DNA of 64,000 nucleotides from Heliopora coerulea (lineage: Eukaryota > Cnidaria > Anthozoa > Scleralcyonacea > Helioporidae): NCBI GenBank assembly GCA_030142905.1, contig JASJOG010000202.1, positions 310,001 through 374,000 on the forward strand, given 5' to 3'. The notes under the pieces were generated by a model. It did no database searches and was not told where the DNA came from. It worked only from the letters and a program-made list of their open reading frames with translations. Both the position numbers and the translations under genes were made by a program. Within the stretch, counting starts at the first letter, position 1; the number at the start of each line of letters is the position of its first letter. Shown here one piece after another: positions 1-11,147 of this stretch.

Positions 1-80
1 GAGAAGATGAAATTGGTCCTGCAGAGCTAGTGTCTAATGGAAATGAATCCGATAATAGTACGGGATTCAATGAAGATAAG
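1..80 (+). CDS. ESF1: ESF1 exon a (partial at window edge)
   Basis: Frame 3 (first whole codon at 3) gives an acidic stretch with [11 protein letters not shown], matching the region of ESF1 just before the conserved EKLR..YQ block. It ends in AAG before a GTATTT donor, phase 0, and joins to 1609. Confidence 0.75.
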
Positions 81-3000
81 GTATTTGTCATTGGAAGTTG
101 AGGCGCACAGGAAGAATTTTTCGGCGGGGTTGGCATATAAATTTGCCCTGAATGAAACCAGTATTGCTCGAATATGATTGTGAAAAGAAGCCTCTGAGAC
201 AAAATGTTTACCCAAATTTCACAATAATGTAGCTTTAAAATTTACCTGAATGTTGTTACGCGTGGACGTGTTGCCGCCGGGGGAAAGCAAAGGCACGTCA
301 TGATTACTTATTAACCGAGTGTGAGGTCTGTGCAGGAAGTATTTGCCTGAGGTTTTCGTACAGATCGAGCGATGAATATATCTAAAACAACTATGTGTCT
401 GTTACGACTCTTTCGTTGGGCATTGATTTCTATAATAAAATCTCATTTTTATGCACGAGTTGTAACGTGCTCATTCCAATCGTAAAAATTATCTGCTTGA
501 CACTAATTTTCATTATTATATAGCTGAACTCCCTATCTGGTCTCTATGCAAAATGACGCACACTGATTGGCTGCCTAGCCGGGCAATAAGTTTTTCGTAC
601 AGACCGGCTAGTTTTGGTGGGAAAATTTATTTGAAGACAAAAAAACCGGATTTAGGTACGTTTTCCAAAAGATTTACAATTACAAACTACCAAAAAAGGT
701 AGTTAAATCATCTCAACAATAATTTTAAGCGGAAAACCAGTTGAATTGATACAAAAAAACACGAAGCAATAGGTAAAAGCAAACGCGTAAACTTAAGCCC
801 CTCACGAACTAAACAGTTCCTTAAAAGCGATGAAGTAAGGAGCCCAAAAACATATAATAAATTCTTCAAATACTTCCCGTACAGATCTCACACTCACCAA
901 GCATGACATTGATTCACACCATTCATTTTATCAGTTCAAAATTTGCAGTCTTGGATTAGTGACTGCATAGGTAGCCAGCATGTCCTTTAGTCAAACCATA
1001 CCAGCACACATTTGTGAACTTCAATATCCACCTAAGGCTTGGTAACTAAATGGTTCGAGCGTCACACCGGTCAGCAGATGGATACGAGTTATATCCTCCT
1101 CTGGGACTCTGCAGATTTAAGCTGGAGGAATGTTCCCATATTGTCAGTCATAATTTCAAGCCCGCACGGACGTGACACTATGGACCTTAAGATCTACGTC
1201 GTCGTCCTGTAAATTTTCGGCATTTAAAGAAACTACGGTTTATTGACCACCGTGCTTAATACTTATGGCTTGTTTTATGACTCGTAAAACGCTCCAATCT
1301 TCCTAAAACGACTGTAGTCTCGGGTTGAATTCAATCTTAAGTAACAGCTTTTTTCACTTAGCTAGCTGACGTCGTCCTTAAAGACATGAAAATAGTCTGG
1401 TAGATGTTGTATGCAAAACGACGATGGTGTTGAGAATGCACTGGAAAACAAAAATTATTCATTCTCTTTGTTTTACATGAAGAATTCTTTTGTTTAATAG
1501 ACGCCGTTTTTGAAGTTGACGTCATAGATCTTAAGGTCCCTATTATCTCCACAACTGATAATGATACAGGTCTTAACCATTTTTCTGTAGAACTCCGAGT
1601 ATAACCAGGAAAAGTTGCGTCAGTATCAGTTAAACCGACTTAGATATTACTATGCTGTTGTGGAATGTGACTCACCAGGTAAATAAAATGATAGTTTACA
1701 AATAGATTCCAGATGCGGCCAACTGATAAGTAAGACATAGTTTGACAGCAGCCTGCCTTAAAAAGTTTTGAACTTAGCTTAAAAAGATGTTGTACTTGAG
1801 AAAAAGTTATTGTTCATTCCCCACTCCGATCAAATATTTTCTTCTAAGGTGGTCGTTGTGAAAGTGGAATGCATATAATTATTCCCTTACAGAACCGGTG
1901 ATGTCGTTATATGTTAACTGTTTAGTTTGGTCATTGAACTCTACCTAAATCCGTTACCCGCTGCTGCTCGATATTTATCGACCATTAAATATCGAGTAGC
2001 GTGGTTTATCAGGTCGAAGCATTTTCATTAGACTATTGGGAAACTTCTACCTCCTAATAGTTAGATTTTCATAAGTTCGCTAATAATAAATAGTTTGACA
2101 GAAGTAGATATAAGGATTTTAAAAAGGTAATTTAGTATTAAGTTTAGGTTTTTTGTGATGTTCTTACACATCCCTTTGAAAACTGGGTCCCTGAAAGTTC
2201 ACAGTTATAAATATAAAAAGAAACAAGCGAACTAATTAACTAACTGACCAATTAACCAACCAACCAACCAACCAACTAATTAACTAAATAAACCAACCAA
2301 CAAACAAATAAATAAGTAAATAAATAAATTCAAAAATTGGAATTTCAACTGATGATGCCCTTTATTGTGTTAAGGAAAGCAAATGGCTTTTTCCTGCTTT
2401 CTCAATTGTTAGTTACAGCAGAAAAAATCTACGAAGAATGTGATGGAATGGAATATGAAGCAAGCTCATCGCATCTTGACCTAAGGTTCATTCCGGACGA
2501 CATGACATTTGAACATGAGCCATCCTCCGTCGCGACCGTGCTTCCAGGTGCAGATACCTACAAACCGTCAGAGTAGGTTTTCTTATGTGCTTTGTGATGA
2601 CCAAATTAAAAGTTTGATTGTTGCAATTTTGTTGTCCTTCTATGGTTGTTATCATTAAATGCATGTTCCGCGAGCCCCCAGGAACAACTACCTTTTTTAG
2701 ATCATGAATATTACTTACCTTGTGTGGGTAGAGATTGGAATCCAGATATGTTTTATGAGAGGGCGAAAAAGTCTGGTTCAGATTTGACGGAATGAGTGAG
2801 TTATCGTCCGCAACAACTTGCTTGCGCACTTGACTGCAACATCATCAGTGAGAACTGTTAGTACAAGAACAACATCTTTTCGTAAGGACTGTCTCCCTGA
2901 AGTACCAAATCGTCGTCATTGTTTTCTCTTTGAGCGACCAGGTTTTTTGGGGAGGTTTATTTTTATTTTTTTTATTTTTTGATTTAAGCCTCCACGTTAG

Positions 3001-6000
3001 AGACCATATATCGTATGATACCAATAATATAAGGTAGAATGCTGCGAAAGCAGTGTTGAAGGGTTAGGGAACTGTCGAAACTTGCGAGGGGAAATACTGA
3101 CGTTTGTAGCAAAGACCTTTCGTCGCAGTAAAACGTCAACTACTTCACCCCGGCAAATGGCCTTCGCTCAAAACGTCATTGTTTTCTTTTGCAAGATCGG
3201 CAGTCTCCTCATCCTTTAGGCTTTTTAAATGTCGTCAGTTACCGTTCGCTTGCTGGTGACCTAACCTTGGGACCTCCTTAAGTCGCTTAAAGTAACCAGC
3301 GAACACCCTTTATCTGATGTCTTGTCAATCCCTACATGTCGTTCGTAATTACCGCTTAGATTTATCTGCTTTCCAGAAGTTGCTGCTAACTGTAGAATAA
3401 AAACAGGATTAAAGTTAAAATGAATAGTGTGCGTTATCTATTTAGATAAATTCACTCAAGTGAACTGTGTTTGTTATTTTCTAAATAGATAATGCACACC
3501 ATATTTGGTTTAACTTCTATCGTGAATCTACTTTTTGCATATAACCATATTCTAATAGCGACCAACTATCGTGGCCAACAAGGTTTTCTTTACCACCAAT
3601 TTTCGTGAAACCAAAGACTTTTACTGAATTCCCAATACGGTATCTGAAATGAGTGAATAACTTGGCTTTTGTTAGTCACGATTTCGTGATCAGACAAGAA
3701 TTTTTTGAGAATTACAGAGTCATTTCGTTTTTACGATGCCCGTTCTCGAAAAAGAGGTGTCGGCCGGTTGTTGGGCAGGAATTTTTGGAGTGGCTTTACA
3801 TAGCTAGGTGATTGCTATTTTTTTAACGATTTTTTCGTTAAAAATTCTTGGACGTTTACAGGTTTAAGAAGAACAATAACGTTAGTTCTCATACTTTTTT
3901 ACATTCATTCCAACTATTAATGTTGTTACTTTCAGATTCATTACAACAGCCTTACAACAGTCAACTGTTAGACTTACCTGGGATGAAACTGATCCAAAAC
4001 GCGTCCAAACCACCATGAGAAATTTCAGCAAAGAGGACCTATTGGATATGGACTTTAAGGCTTATTTAGCGTCATCATCAAGTGAAGAAGAAAGTGAGGA
4101 AGAAGAAGAAAACGATAGTAAAAAAGAGAATCAAGACCTAAAAATAGCCAGGTACAAGGTAATGAAAGTCATGATCCTTCTTATCATAAGTCATGAGTCT
4201 GAAGATAGTTATCATCATTGCGGAACGTTGTAGTTATTAAGCGTTGTTCACACACGTAAACGAACGAAGGAACCAACGAACGATCGGACGGACGGACGAA
4301 CGAACGAACCAACTAACCAACCAACCAACCAACCACAACCAGCAAACCAACCGACCACTAACCAGCAAACCAACCGACCAATCGACTAACCTAGCAACCA
4401 ACCAACCACCAACGAACAAACGAACGTAAAACAAACTAACGAAAGAATCATCCATTCAAACAAACAAACAACCAACCAACGTACCAATCAACCTACCAAC
4501 CAACTAACCAACCAACCTACCGACCAACTTACCTACGAATGAACGAACGAAAAAACAAACTTAGAAATCATCAAATTACCGAACTAACGAACAAACTAAG
4601 TAACCAACCAACCAACCAACCAACCAACGAATGAAAGAATGAATGAACGAACGAACGAACGAACGAACGAACGAATGAACAAACGAACGAACGAAAGAAC
4701 GAACTTAGAAACCATCGAATCACCGAACCAACGAACTAACTAACTAACCAACCAACCAACCAACCAACTAACCAACTAACCATTCAACCAACCAACCAAC
4801 GAATGAAGGAATGAACGAACGAACGAACGAACGAACAAATTATATTAGATGAATCCACGAACAACCGACAACCAACGAATTAATTAACTGTGCTGCACTG
4901 CACTGCATCTCACTTCATTGCGCCTTCGTAGATGTACATTTAGCATTCCTTTTTAAATAACCAGGCACTTCTTGAGGAAATTCACCAAAAGGACAAGGAA
5001 AATGAAAGTGAGAATGAGATGGAAGTCACTTGGGAGGTAGGATTAAAGGAAACAACAGAAGAGCTAGTAAAACGAAAAAAGACTGAGAGAAAACAAAAGC
5101 AACTGACACCGTGGGAAAACTACCTCAACGAAAAGAAGAACAAGAAAAAAACAAAACAGCAACTCAAGCAAAGCAAGAATGAAAGGTTTGTTCGCTTACT
5201 GTATGTTGTGTATAGCCGACCTTGCTCACTTGAGATGTTGAATAGGAAATAAGAAAGAAGATGCGGTGCCAAGACATTTAAGTAATGTACCATACACGAA
5301 AAGCAGTGTTTCATCAGATATCCAAACACCGAGAAGTGAGTTGAAAAACGAGGCGATAGCCGAGTTTTTTAACCAATTTCGAGGAGTTTGGATATTTGAG
5401 GAAACACGACTTTCGAGTGTATGATATTACATCTCAAACGAATCTGTATTTAAAGGGAAAATCGGGTTTAAAGTTGTCAAAATTCTACGCTAATTAAGAT
5501 CAGATATCCAAACTACGTCTCTGTACGGATTTCTTTTGTGTTTCGCTTATGAATTATTAATGAGTTTCAGATTATGTTTACTTGATGAAGGAATTGTAAT
5601 GAAGAGAAATTGCAATAGTTGAACTTCAGGACCCTACCCAGAAGGCACGCGGGACGGGATTTTTAAAAAAGGAGGCAAAGCCGATTGCAAAGCTCAAGCC
5701 AACTAGGGAGTTTAGAGGACATATTGTCCAGGGAAAAATTTGAATTGGCAGCCCCTAAAGTGGCTGGAAATGCGTAAAAAGTTGACAAACAGGAGGAAAT
5801 AACAAATTCATACTCCCCGAAAAATTATCTTTGCGACTAAAACGTGGGACTTGGGCAGGCATATTAACTAATCATTTCATTATACATATAAAGGCGAGTT
5901 TAAAAAAGATAATATTTACAAATTAAAATTGTGATTGCTATTTCTTTTAAATTTTACTTTAGATGCATATGCATTGTTTTATAAGCAAATATTAGGTCAC

Positions 6001-8916
6001 ATATTTTATTATAATTTTATCCCGATTCTTAGCTTTTAATACAGCGTATCGACTGCGAACGGGCTTATAAAATCTCTCTTTGCTTTTTGGCCTAAGAAAA
6101 GATAGGGAATAAAGTCCCCTGACTTTCCACTATGTCGTCCCTGAACTATCTGCACGAAAAAGTAGTCGCGGCAATGGTGATTGAACTGTTGTTATTTCGT
6201 TTTTACTTTTTTTAAAAAACAGCTTGTATTGGTAACAATTATCGGGCGCTAACTCGACGACACTGAAATTAATAAACATTTTACCATCGGCCGAAATAAA
6301 TAAGTTGAAAGGTTTGGTCCAGTTTCGCCGGGAATTCAAGCCTGTCGTGATGAGCACGAGTCGCTTTTAAGTTTTCCGCATATGGATATTAGTGCTACTC
6401 CAAGTGAACGAACCCATACCGGGCAAGTAGAGAAAAACTCCACTCGACCGCGGCTGAGATTCGAACCCGCGACCTTCGGTTTACTTGTCCGACGCTCTAC
6501 CAACTGAGCAACAAGGCCAAGCCGGGAGCAGGCCGTAGAATGAAGATATTTCTATTTAATATTTCGAAACTAACTAGCTTCCTCCATATCAGCACAGACT
6601 ACGTCTGTTATGCTTCTAAAGTTAAGTAATGATGTGGAACTATGTACGTGGGTGAAGCACGAGAATATTAGCGCTACTGCAAGTGAACATTGGCCTTGCG
6701 GCTCAGTTGATAGAGCATCAGACTAGTAAACCGAAGGTCGCGAGTTCGAATCCTAGCCGTGGTCAAGAGTTTTTCACTACTTTCTTGGTATAGTCTCGTT
6801 TACTTGGAGTAGCGCTAATATCCTTGTCCTTTACCCAAGTACATAGTTCCGCATATTTATTTTCCGGATTTATTTGGAGCCGTACACAAGTTTTCGCTCA
6901 CATAATATGTGTTACCTGTGCATTGTCCAACGCCTCAAGTGCTACAAAATCTTCCCTTTTGTTAACAGTCAGTTAGCTCCCCAGATCAGTGACGATGAGA
7001 TCCCTGCTGACGTTGATTTAAATGGCCCATTCTTTGCTGAGGAGTTGAAGGCGGTTGGAAACGATATCAGCAGGAAAACTAATGATGGAAAAAAGAAAAG
7101 AAAAAGAAAGGGAGAACGTGAAGAAAGTGAAGAAGATAAACGAAGAAAGGTAAACATTGAATGAAATTTTGATGAGGGCAAATCTCTAAGGATCCATTAA
7201 CATCACACGGTTATTCCATGTTTATGAGGGCAAATCTGCAGGAATCCATTTACATCGCACGGTTATTCCATGCGATTGTTCGTCCTGACGTATCCCGTGT
7301 TGTCTCAATGGAACAATTCCTTATCACCATTCGCTCGCTAGTGTTGCAACAGGTCCGGAAGACTTGAGTGAGTTAATCGGATGCATTAAAACAAGCAATC
7401 CTAAGCACCATTCTTATCGTATCAATACGCCATAAGGAGCTTTTATTTTAAACTGTGGCTTGACGCTTTGCAAATGTTTACGAATGCTAAACTAGACGGC
7501 TACGGGGTATATTTTTACATGTAAATGGTATACGAGCACCACTGGAAGAATTTTCAAAGATTACTTTTTTGCAACATAATTAACCAGGAATTGGCCTGGG
7601 GCTTGTATCATCTTGGAGAACTCTCACCAGAATTCAAATCGGAGGACCCGTTTCATCAGAGGTCCAAAAATGCGGACGAAACAATTAGAGCGTGAATGTT
7701 TTACTGAAAGGTTGACAACTATCGAGACTGCCGACTAATGGATAAGCCTGCAAAATTTATGCTGGTGTGGGCAGGTTGCGAAACCCGAACGGCTTATCGT
7801 GCGGGTAAGTTAAGAGAACAGCGATATCCATGCTTTGAGCAACCAAAGTTAGATTTTGTCCAACGAATTCCACCAACCAGCGTGAAGCTCGTTATTTGAT
7901 GGATAAATTTAAGTTAGGTTGTTCAAAGCAGAGGTGGTCTTGTTCTCCCGCGGGACTTAATTGCCGGATAAGCTAGCTGGCGTTCGTGTCCCCCGACTTA
8001 GGGCAGGATAAAGAAATATCTCTGTGAAAGTTTACGTTTATTATAGTGTGGGGGACTCTTGCTACATTACTTTTTTCCAGTCGAAAATGTGTAACTCCAT
8101 TGAGTAACTTTTCTAGTCGAAAATGTGCGCTGTTGCTACATTACTTTTTCCGTTCGAAAATGTACAAACACATTCCTTACCTCAACAGTTACCTTCAAAA
8201 GTGCCTTTCTAAGGAATGAGATCACAGGGTTTCTAAAATAGATATGTTGTATCCTAACCCTGTCTTTAGGCAGAATTGCAGTTATTGATGATGGAAGAGG
8301 ATGACGAGAAGAAACATTTCAGCCTAAAATCTATCATGAAGAATGAAAAGGACAAGAAAAGAAAAAAGAAGAATAAAGTGGAAAAACCCAAGCAGGATGA
8401 CTTCGAAATTGATCTAAACGACAGTAGATTTTCTGCTTTGTACTCTTCGCATCATTACGCAGTGGATCCGTCAGATCCGCAATTCAAGTAAGTTCAAAGA
8501 ACATTGAAAACAGAACTTTGATATGACAGTTGGACACTCAACAATGGCTTACGTTCACATCACTATCCCCCTGCAGCACTGAGGCGACATCAAACGTTCT
8601 TATCATCTTGAAATGGAAAACACTTTGAGTCATTCCATCAATGTGATAATCAGAAAATTCAGAAAATTAAAACTCTAAGTATCATTTTCTAGGAACACGT
8701 AACGACACTTCGTATTCTTGGCTTAGTTTAGATAAAACGGATATTGCTCACTGATTGAAGATTTCAACCTTTGTGATTTTGTGTTGCAGGAAAACAAAAG
8801 CTATGGACTCAATCATACGAGAAAAACAACGCCGATCAGAAAACTTAAAGGAAAGCGATATAACGAACGGAAAGGATAAAGGAACAGTTGGGACGGAAAC
8901 GTTGAGTAAGAGTTAA
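1..8916 (+). CDS. ESF1: ESF1 homologue, 3' half of gene (8 exons, 5' end outside window)
   Basis: ESF1 is a nucleolar protein needed for early pre-rRNA processing in small-subunit assembly. Coding exons: 1-80, 1609-1678, 2419-2572, 3936-4158, 4965-5185, 6969-7149, 8270-8487, 8790-8916. All introns are GT-AG and all phases agree, giving 423 codons to a TAA at 8914-8916. Seen in order: the GPAELVS and [12 protein letters not shown] region after the RRM-like part, the DLRFIPDD segment, [14 protein letters not shown] followed by an acidic run, [33 protein letters not shown], then the NUC153-type [15 protein letters not shown] with [14 protein letters not shown] and a short basic tail. This order matches animal ESF1 along its length. 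The N-terminal acidic region and most of the RRM-like domain lie upstream of the window. No frame breaks were seen. Introns hold repeats listed separately. Confidence 0.95.
520..965 (+). repeat. Dispersed repeat family R1, copy 1
   Basis: Shares long stretches with about 23720-24205 and 27555-28045, and more weakly with 33145-33420. Common marks are the GATTGGCTGCCTAGCC block, a TTTTGGYGGGAAAAT block, a CGATAATTTTAAGC-like block and ACTTCCCGTACAGA near the right end. It carries no long open frame and is probably a non-autonomous element. Confidence 0.75.
1180..1560. repeat. Dispersed repeat family R2, copy 1
   Basis: Shares ACCTTAAGATCTACGTCGTC and the following ~150 bp (GTTTATTGACCACCGTGCTT block) with 41485-41690. 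The part at 1367-1545 is the reverse complement of 41341-41490, so the two copies differ by an internal inversion or are assembled from inverted sub-units. Confidence 0.75.
1609..1678 (+). CDS. ESF1: ESF1 exon b
   Basis: Encodes [11 protein letters not shown] followed by [12 protein letters not shown], one of the best conserved ESF1 blocks. Acceptor AACCAG, donor GTAAAT; enters in phase 0 and leaves in phase 1, completed at 2419. Confidence 0.93.
2225..2330 (+). repeat. AACC/AACT tetranucleotide tract
   Basis: Degenerate (AACC)n/(AATT)n-like simple repeat ending ~90 bp upstream of the ESF1 exon at 2419. Confidence 0.85.
2419..2572 (+). CDS. ESF1: ESF1 exon c
   Basis: Encodes [17 protein letters not shown] and [11 protein letters not shown], then a stretch ending TYKPS. 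Acceptor TTACAG; donor GTAGGT at 2573 leaves two bases of a split codon, completed at 3936. The open frame beginning at 2337 is intron upstream of the acceptor. Confidence 0.93.
3040..3230. repeat. Degenerate fold-back element, GGCCTTCGCT family
   Basis: Contains two inverted, decayed copies of the core seen better at 25605-25760 (ACTGACG/ACGTCA near GGCCTT..GCTC..AAAACGTC). No coding potential. Boundaries are approximate. Confidence 0.45.
3424..3505. repeat. Short inverted repeat around GTGTGCGTTATCTATTTAG
   Basis: The left arm (GTGTGCGTTATCTATTTAGA) is mirrored by CTAAATAGATAATGCACAC. A related sequence is in the fold-back region at 62250-62455. Confidence 0.7.
3936..4158 (+). CDS. ESF1: ESF1 exon d, acidic tract
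   Basis: Starts [20 protein letters not shown], then the hallmark [14 protein letters not shown] followed by a Glu/Asp-rich low-complexity run and KIARYK. Donor GTAATG at 4159, phase 0. Confidence 0.95.
4250..4860 (+). repeat. ~600 bp AACC/AACG tetranucleotide array
   Basis: Blocks of (CCAA)n and (CGAA)n alternate and recur, for example ACGAACGAACGAACGAAC runs at about 4646-4700 and 4818-4840. It fills most of the ESF1 intron between 4158 and 4965. Confidence 0.95.
4965..5185 (+). CDS. ESF1: ESF1 exon e
   Basis: Encodes [26 protein letters not shown] and LTPWENYL, then a long Lys-rich predicted helix. Acceptor AACCAG; donor GTTTGT; leaves in phase 2, completed as a serine codon at 6969. Confidence 0.93.
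5265..5600 (+). repeat. Fold-back MITE family R3, copy 1
   Basis: Inverted halves around GAAAAACGAGGCGATAGCCG, with ATCAGATATCCAAACACCGA on the left and GAGGAGTTTGGATATTTGAG on the right. Related copies lie at 11960-12215 (opposite strand) and 41950-42370. The ungapped sequence GGGTTTAAAGTTGTC at about 5464-5478 is the empty site for the insertion at 42144-42272. Confidence 0.8.
6378..6526 (-). repeat. tRNA-derived SINE-like copy (minus)
   Basis: The reverse strand reads TTGCTCAGTTGGTAGAGCG and GGTCGCGGGTTCGAATC, good pol III A- and B-box sequence, but the anticodon arm is not a sound tRNA. Its tail matches 6660-6690 and 6790-6825. Confidence 0.75.
6660..6842 (+). repeat. tRNA-derived SINE-like copy (plus)
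   Basis: Reads GGCTCAGTTGATAGAGCATC and GGTCGCGAGTTCGAATCC, with a tail ending TACTTGGAGTAGCGCTAATA. It is inverted relative to the copy at 6378-6526. The loop would give anticodon AGT but the anticodon stem is poorly paired. Confidence 0.75.
6969..7149 (+). CDS. ESF1: ESF1 exon f
   Basis: Encodes [20 protein letters not shown] and a basic KKKRKRK stretch that could serve as a nuclear or nucleolar signal. The acceptor after TTAACAG at 6968 keeps the split-codon phase; the later CCCCAG would not. Confidence 0.92.
7165..7275 (+). repeat. Two-copy direct repeat, ~53 bp
   Basis: TGAGGGCAAATCT...CACGGTTATTCCATG occurs twice in tandem just after the ESF1 exon ending at 7149. The rest of this intron (7276-8269) shows only degenerate repeats of TCGAAAATGTG at 8046-8165. 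Confidence 0.8.
8270..8487 (+). CDS. ESF1: ESF1 exon g, NUC153-type motif
   Basis: Encodes [17 protein letters not shown], a Lys-rich linker, and [20 protein letters not shown] followed by DPSDPQF, the C-terminal NUC153-type motif of ESF1. Donor GTAAGT, phase 2. Confidence 0.96.
8790..8916 (+). CDS. ESF1: ESF1 last exon with stop
   Basis: Completes the split Lys codon and encodes [15 protein letters not shown] and a short polar tail before TAA (8914-8916). The tail after the conserved KTKAMD helix is shorter than I recall for vertebrate ESF1. Confidence 0.94.
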
Positions 8917-9005
8917 GCTGAGCCTGAAAAGAAAATTTCATGATTAACCTGAACTTTTGAGAGGCAACTCGAAATATGGATTAGTCATCCATTTATCCCA
9001 AAAAC

Positions 9006-9843
9006 AGTTTCCAAAGACTAGTAATAAAGATTATTGCCCAGCAAATAATTTTCAGGAAGCCCATATCGCAAATAAACACATCAGGATACTTTGGAAAATA
9101 CTTTAATGAGGAACTAACGTTTCGTCACTACTTTACAAGGAACATCATCAGAGTGTCTATTTACATGAAAATTTTCTGCTTAAATAACCTACACGATTAC
9201 AAAAATAGAGATGAGAAAATGAGAGAATGATAAATGAGGTGTCAAAACAGGGATTAAGGTGAAGGAGAAAAGAAAAGAAAAAAAAATCAAAATAACATGA
9301 GAGGAAATGACCTTATATTTACGTTGAGAGAGGGATTTATTTTTGCGATTAACAAACTGTCTCGAATAAGAGTATCTAATTCTGAACGGCCACTAGCTAA
9401 AACTGAAAAATCATCGAAAGATTGGCCGTTCAGAATTACATACTCTTATTCGAGACAGTTTGTTAATCGCAAAAATAAATCCTTCTCTCAACTTAAATAT
9501 AAGGTCATTTCTTCTCATGTTATTTTGATTTTTTTTTCTTTTCTTTTCTCCTTCACCTTAATCCCTGTTTTGACACCTCATTTATCATTCCCTCATTTTC
9601 TCATCTCTATTTTTGTAATCGTGTAGGTTATTTAAGCAGAAAATTTTCATGTAAATAGACACTCTGATGATGTTGCTTGTAAAGTGACGAAACGTTAGTT
9701 CCTCATTAAAGTATTTTCCAAAGTATCCTGATGTGTTTATTTGCGATATGGGCTTCCTGAAAATTATTTGCTGGGCAATAATCTTTATTACTAGACTTCG
9801 ATATCCGCCTGGTATTTCGATAGCCGAGAGTTTCCAAAGACTA
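9006..9843. mobile_element. Fold-back retroposon-like element with 15-bp target-site duplication
   Basis: Arms 9018-9392 and 9423-9794 are inverted copies of each other around a ~30 bp loop. The unit is flanked by AGTTTCCAAAGACTA at 9006-9020 and again at 9829-9843. The right end extends past the palindrome by ATATCCGCCTGGTATTTCG. Each arm carries a CTGATGATGTT...GACGAAACG motif (plus strand 9664-9694; minus strand in the left arm). No reverse-transcriptase frame is present, so it is non-autonomous. A 15-bp duplication suits target-primed insertion (LINE or Penelope type) better than a cut-and-paste transposon. Confidence 0.75.
9023..9028 (+). promoter_or_regulatory. Candidate ESF1 polyadenylation signal AATAAA inside the element
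   Basis: First AATAAA downstream of the ESF1 stop, 107 bp after it and two bases inside the inserted element. Another AATAAA follows at about 9070. Use of either is inferred. Confidence 0.35.
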
Positions 9844-10867
9844 AGGAATGCCGACTGTGAAGTAAGATTTTCAACAATTCTCAAATTTTCCATTTGTATG
9901 GGTGCCAGTCAAGCTCGTTTTATAGTAGTAAAATTTATACATCTGCCGGTAACTAATGAGCGCCTTATGTTTGACATGCACTAAATTTACAGGTACATTT
10001 GGCATGCACATTTGACATGCACGTAGCTTCAGAGGATGCTTGGTTCACCTGGGTCAGCTTGCTTTGGGCTAGTGTACCAGTCAGTTTTGGAAGTGAACCA
10101 AGCACTCAAATTCAACGTCTAGAACGTCAAAAACGAAGTTGATTTTCTTCTCCCAACGTCATAACGTCTGGTCATTTACTTATACTTACTTTTCCGTTAT
10201 GTTTAGGTCACAAGAAAACAATCGATCTAGGGTAAGAATAAATATTTTTTATGCACGCAGAGTCCCAGAAAGCAACCTTACTTTTTGATAATCTTAATTT
10301 TAATAATTAAGTTTTAATAATAAAGAATATTTTGTGAATAGTCAAGTCAATACAAGCAACACTTTATAATGACAACCTTTATGAATTATAAGTGTATCGG
10401 ATGGTGTAAACCAGACTTTGAATTGAGCGATAGAATCGATTTTGGTTTCTTTATTGTTCGCAGGTTATCAGCTTTAATCAAAACCGTGAAATCGAATGCC
10501 GTAAAATACCAAGACAAAAGGAACAAAGGCACTCCTGAAAGAAAAACTTCTCGATGAGGAATGCATGTAACGAAATACTTCCGATAAATCACATATCAAA
10601 GAAGTCATCAAGCCAAGAGTTGAGAATGAGAAACAAAATCAGTGATAAAGAAACACCGTGGCCAACTATAGACGCCGAACTTTTCATCCTCCGAACCTAT
10701 TGTAATTGAACTCACTGAACCGGCATAAGTGAATTATTCTTCAGTCCAGATTTGTGCTGTGGACATTTGGAAGGACATGGTGACATGCTGGAAAAAGTAG
10801 CTGCTAATTGTGACCAAGGGAATCGTGCGACGCGATAAAGCGTTCGAAATAAAGTAGAATGAAACCT

Positions 10868-11147
10868 CCCTTACGAAAATTTCACATGTCATTTCGCAAG
10901 TGAAAAATATGGAATTGGATCATTTTCATATATGAAATTTTTATTCCACATATGAAGTACCTAATTCACATGTGAAATGACCTGATTCAAAATTTCACAT
11001 CTGAAATCTTGGTGTACGCAAGATGTATTTCATACGTGAAATGGAAGATTCACATATGAAAATTTTATTTCACATATGGAATTGAAACAATTCACACATG
11101 AAGTACTATTTTTGAATGTGAGATTTGATGTGAAATTTTTGTAAGGG
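10868..11147. mobile_element. Non-autonomous TIR element with TTCACATGTGAAAT array
   Basis: Ends are CCCTTACGAAAATTTCACAT and ATGTGAAATTTTTGTAAGGG, terminal inverted repeats of about 20 bp. The interior is a degenerate array of self-complementary CACATATGAAAT words. A second copy is at 50804-51096 and a right end at about 42600-42655. No clear target-site duplication was seen. Confidence 0.8.

Larger units (their letters stand above)
81..1608. repeat. ESF1 intron filled with dispersed repeats
   Basis: It holds a minus-strand fragment at 299-372 matching 24121-24200, a copy of the GTACAGACC family at about 520-965 and a copy of the GACCTTAAGATCTAC family at about 1180-1560. No coding similarity was seen between the exons at 80 and 1609. 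Confidence 0.7.

Noticed and set aside
6460..6526. Functional tRNA gene on the minus strand
   Set aside because: A and B boxes are good but the anticodon arm is mispaired and a SINE-like tail is shared with the neighbouring inverted copy.
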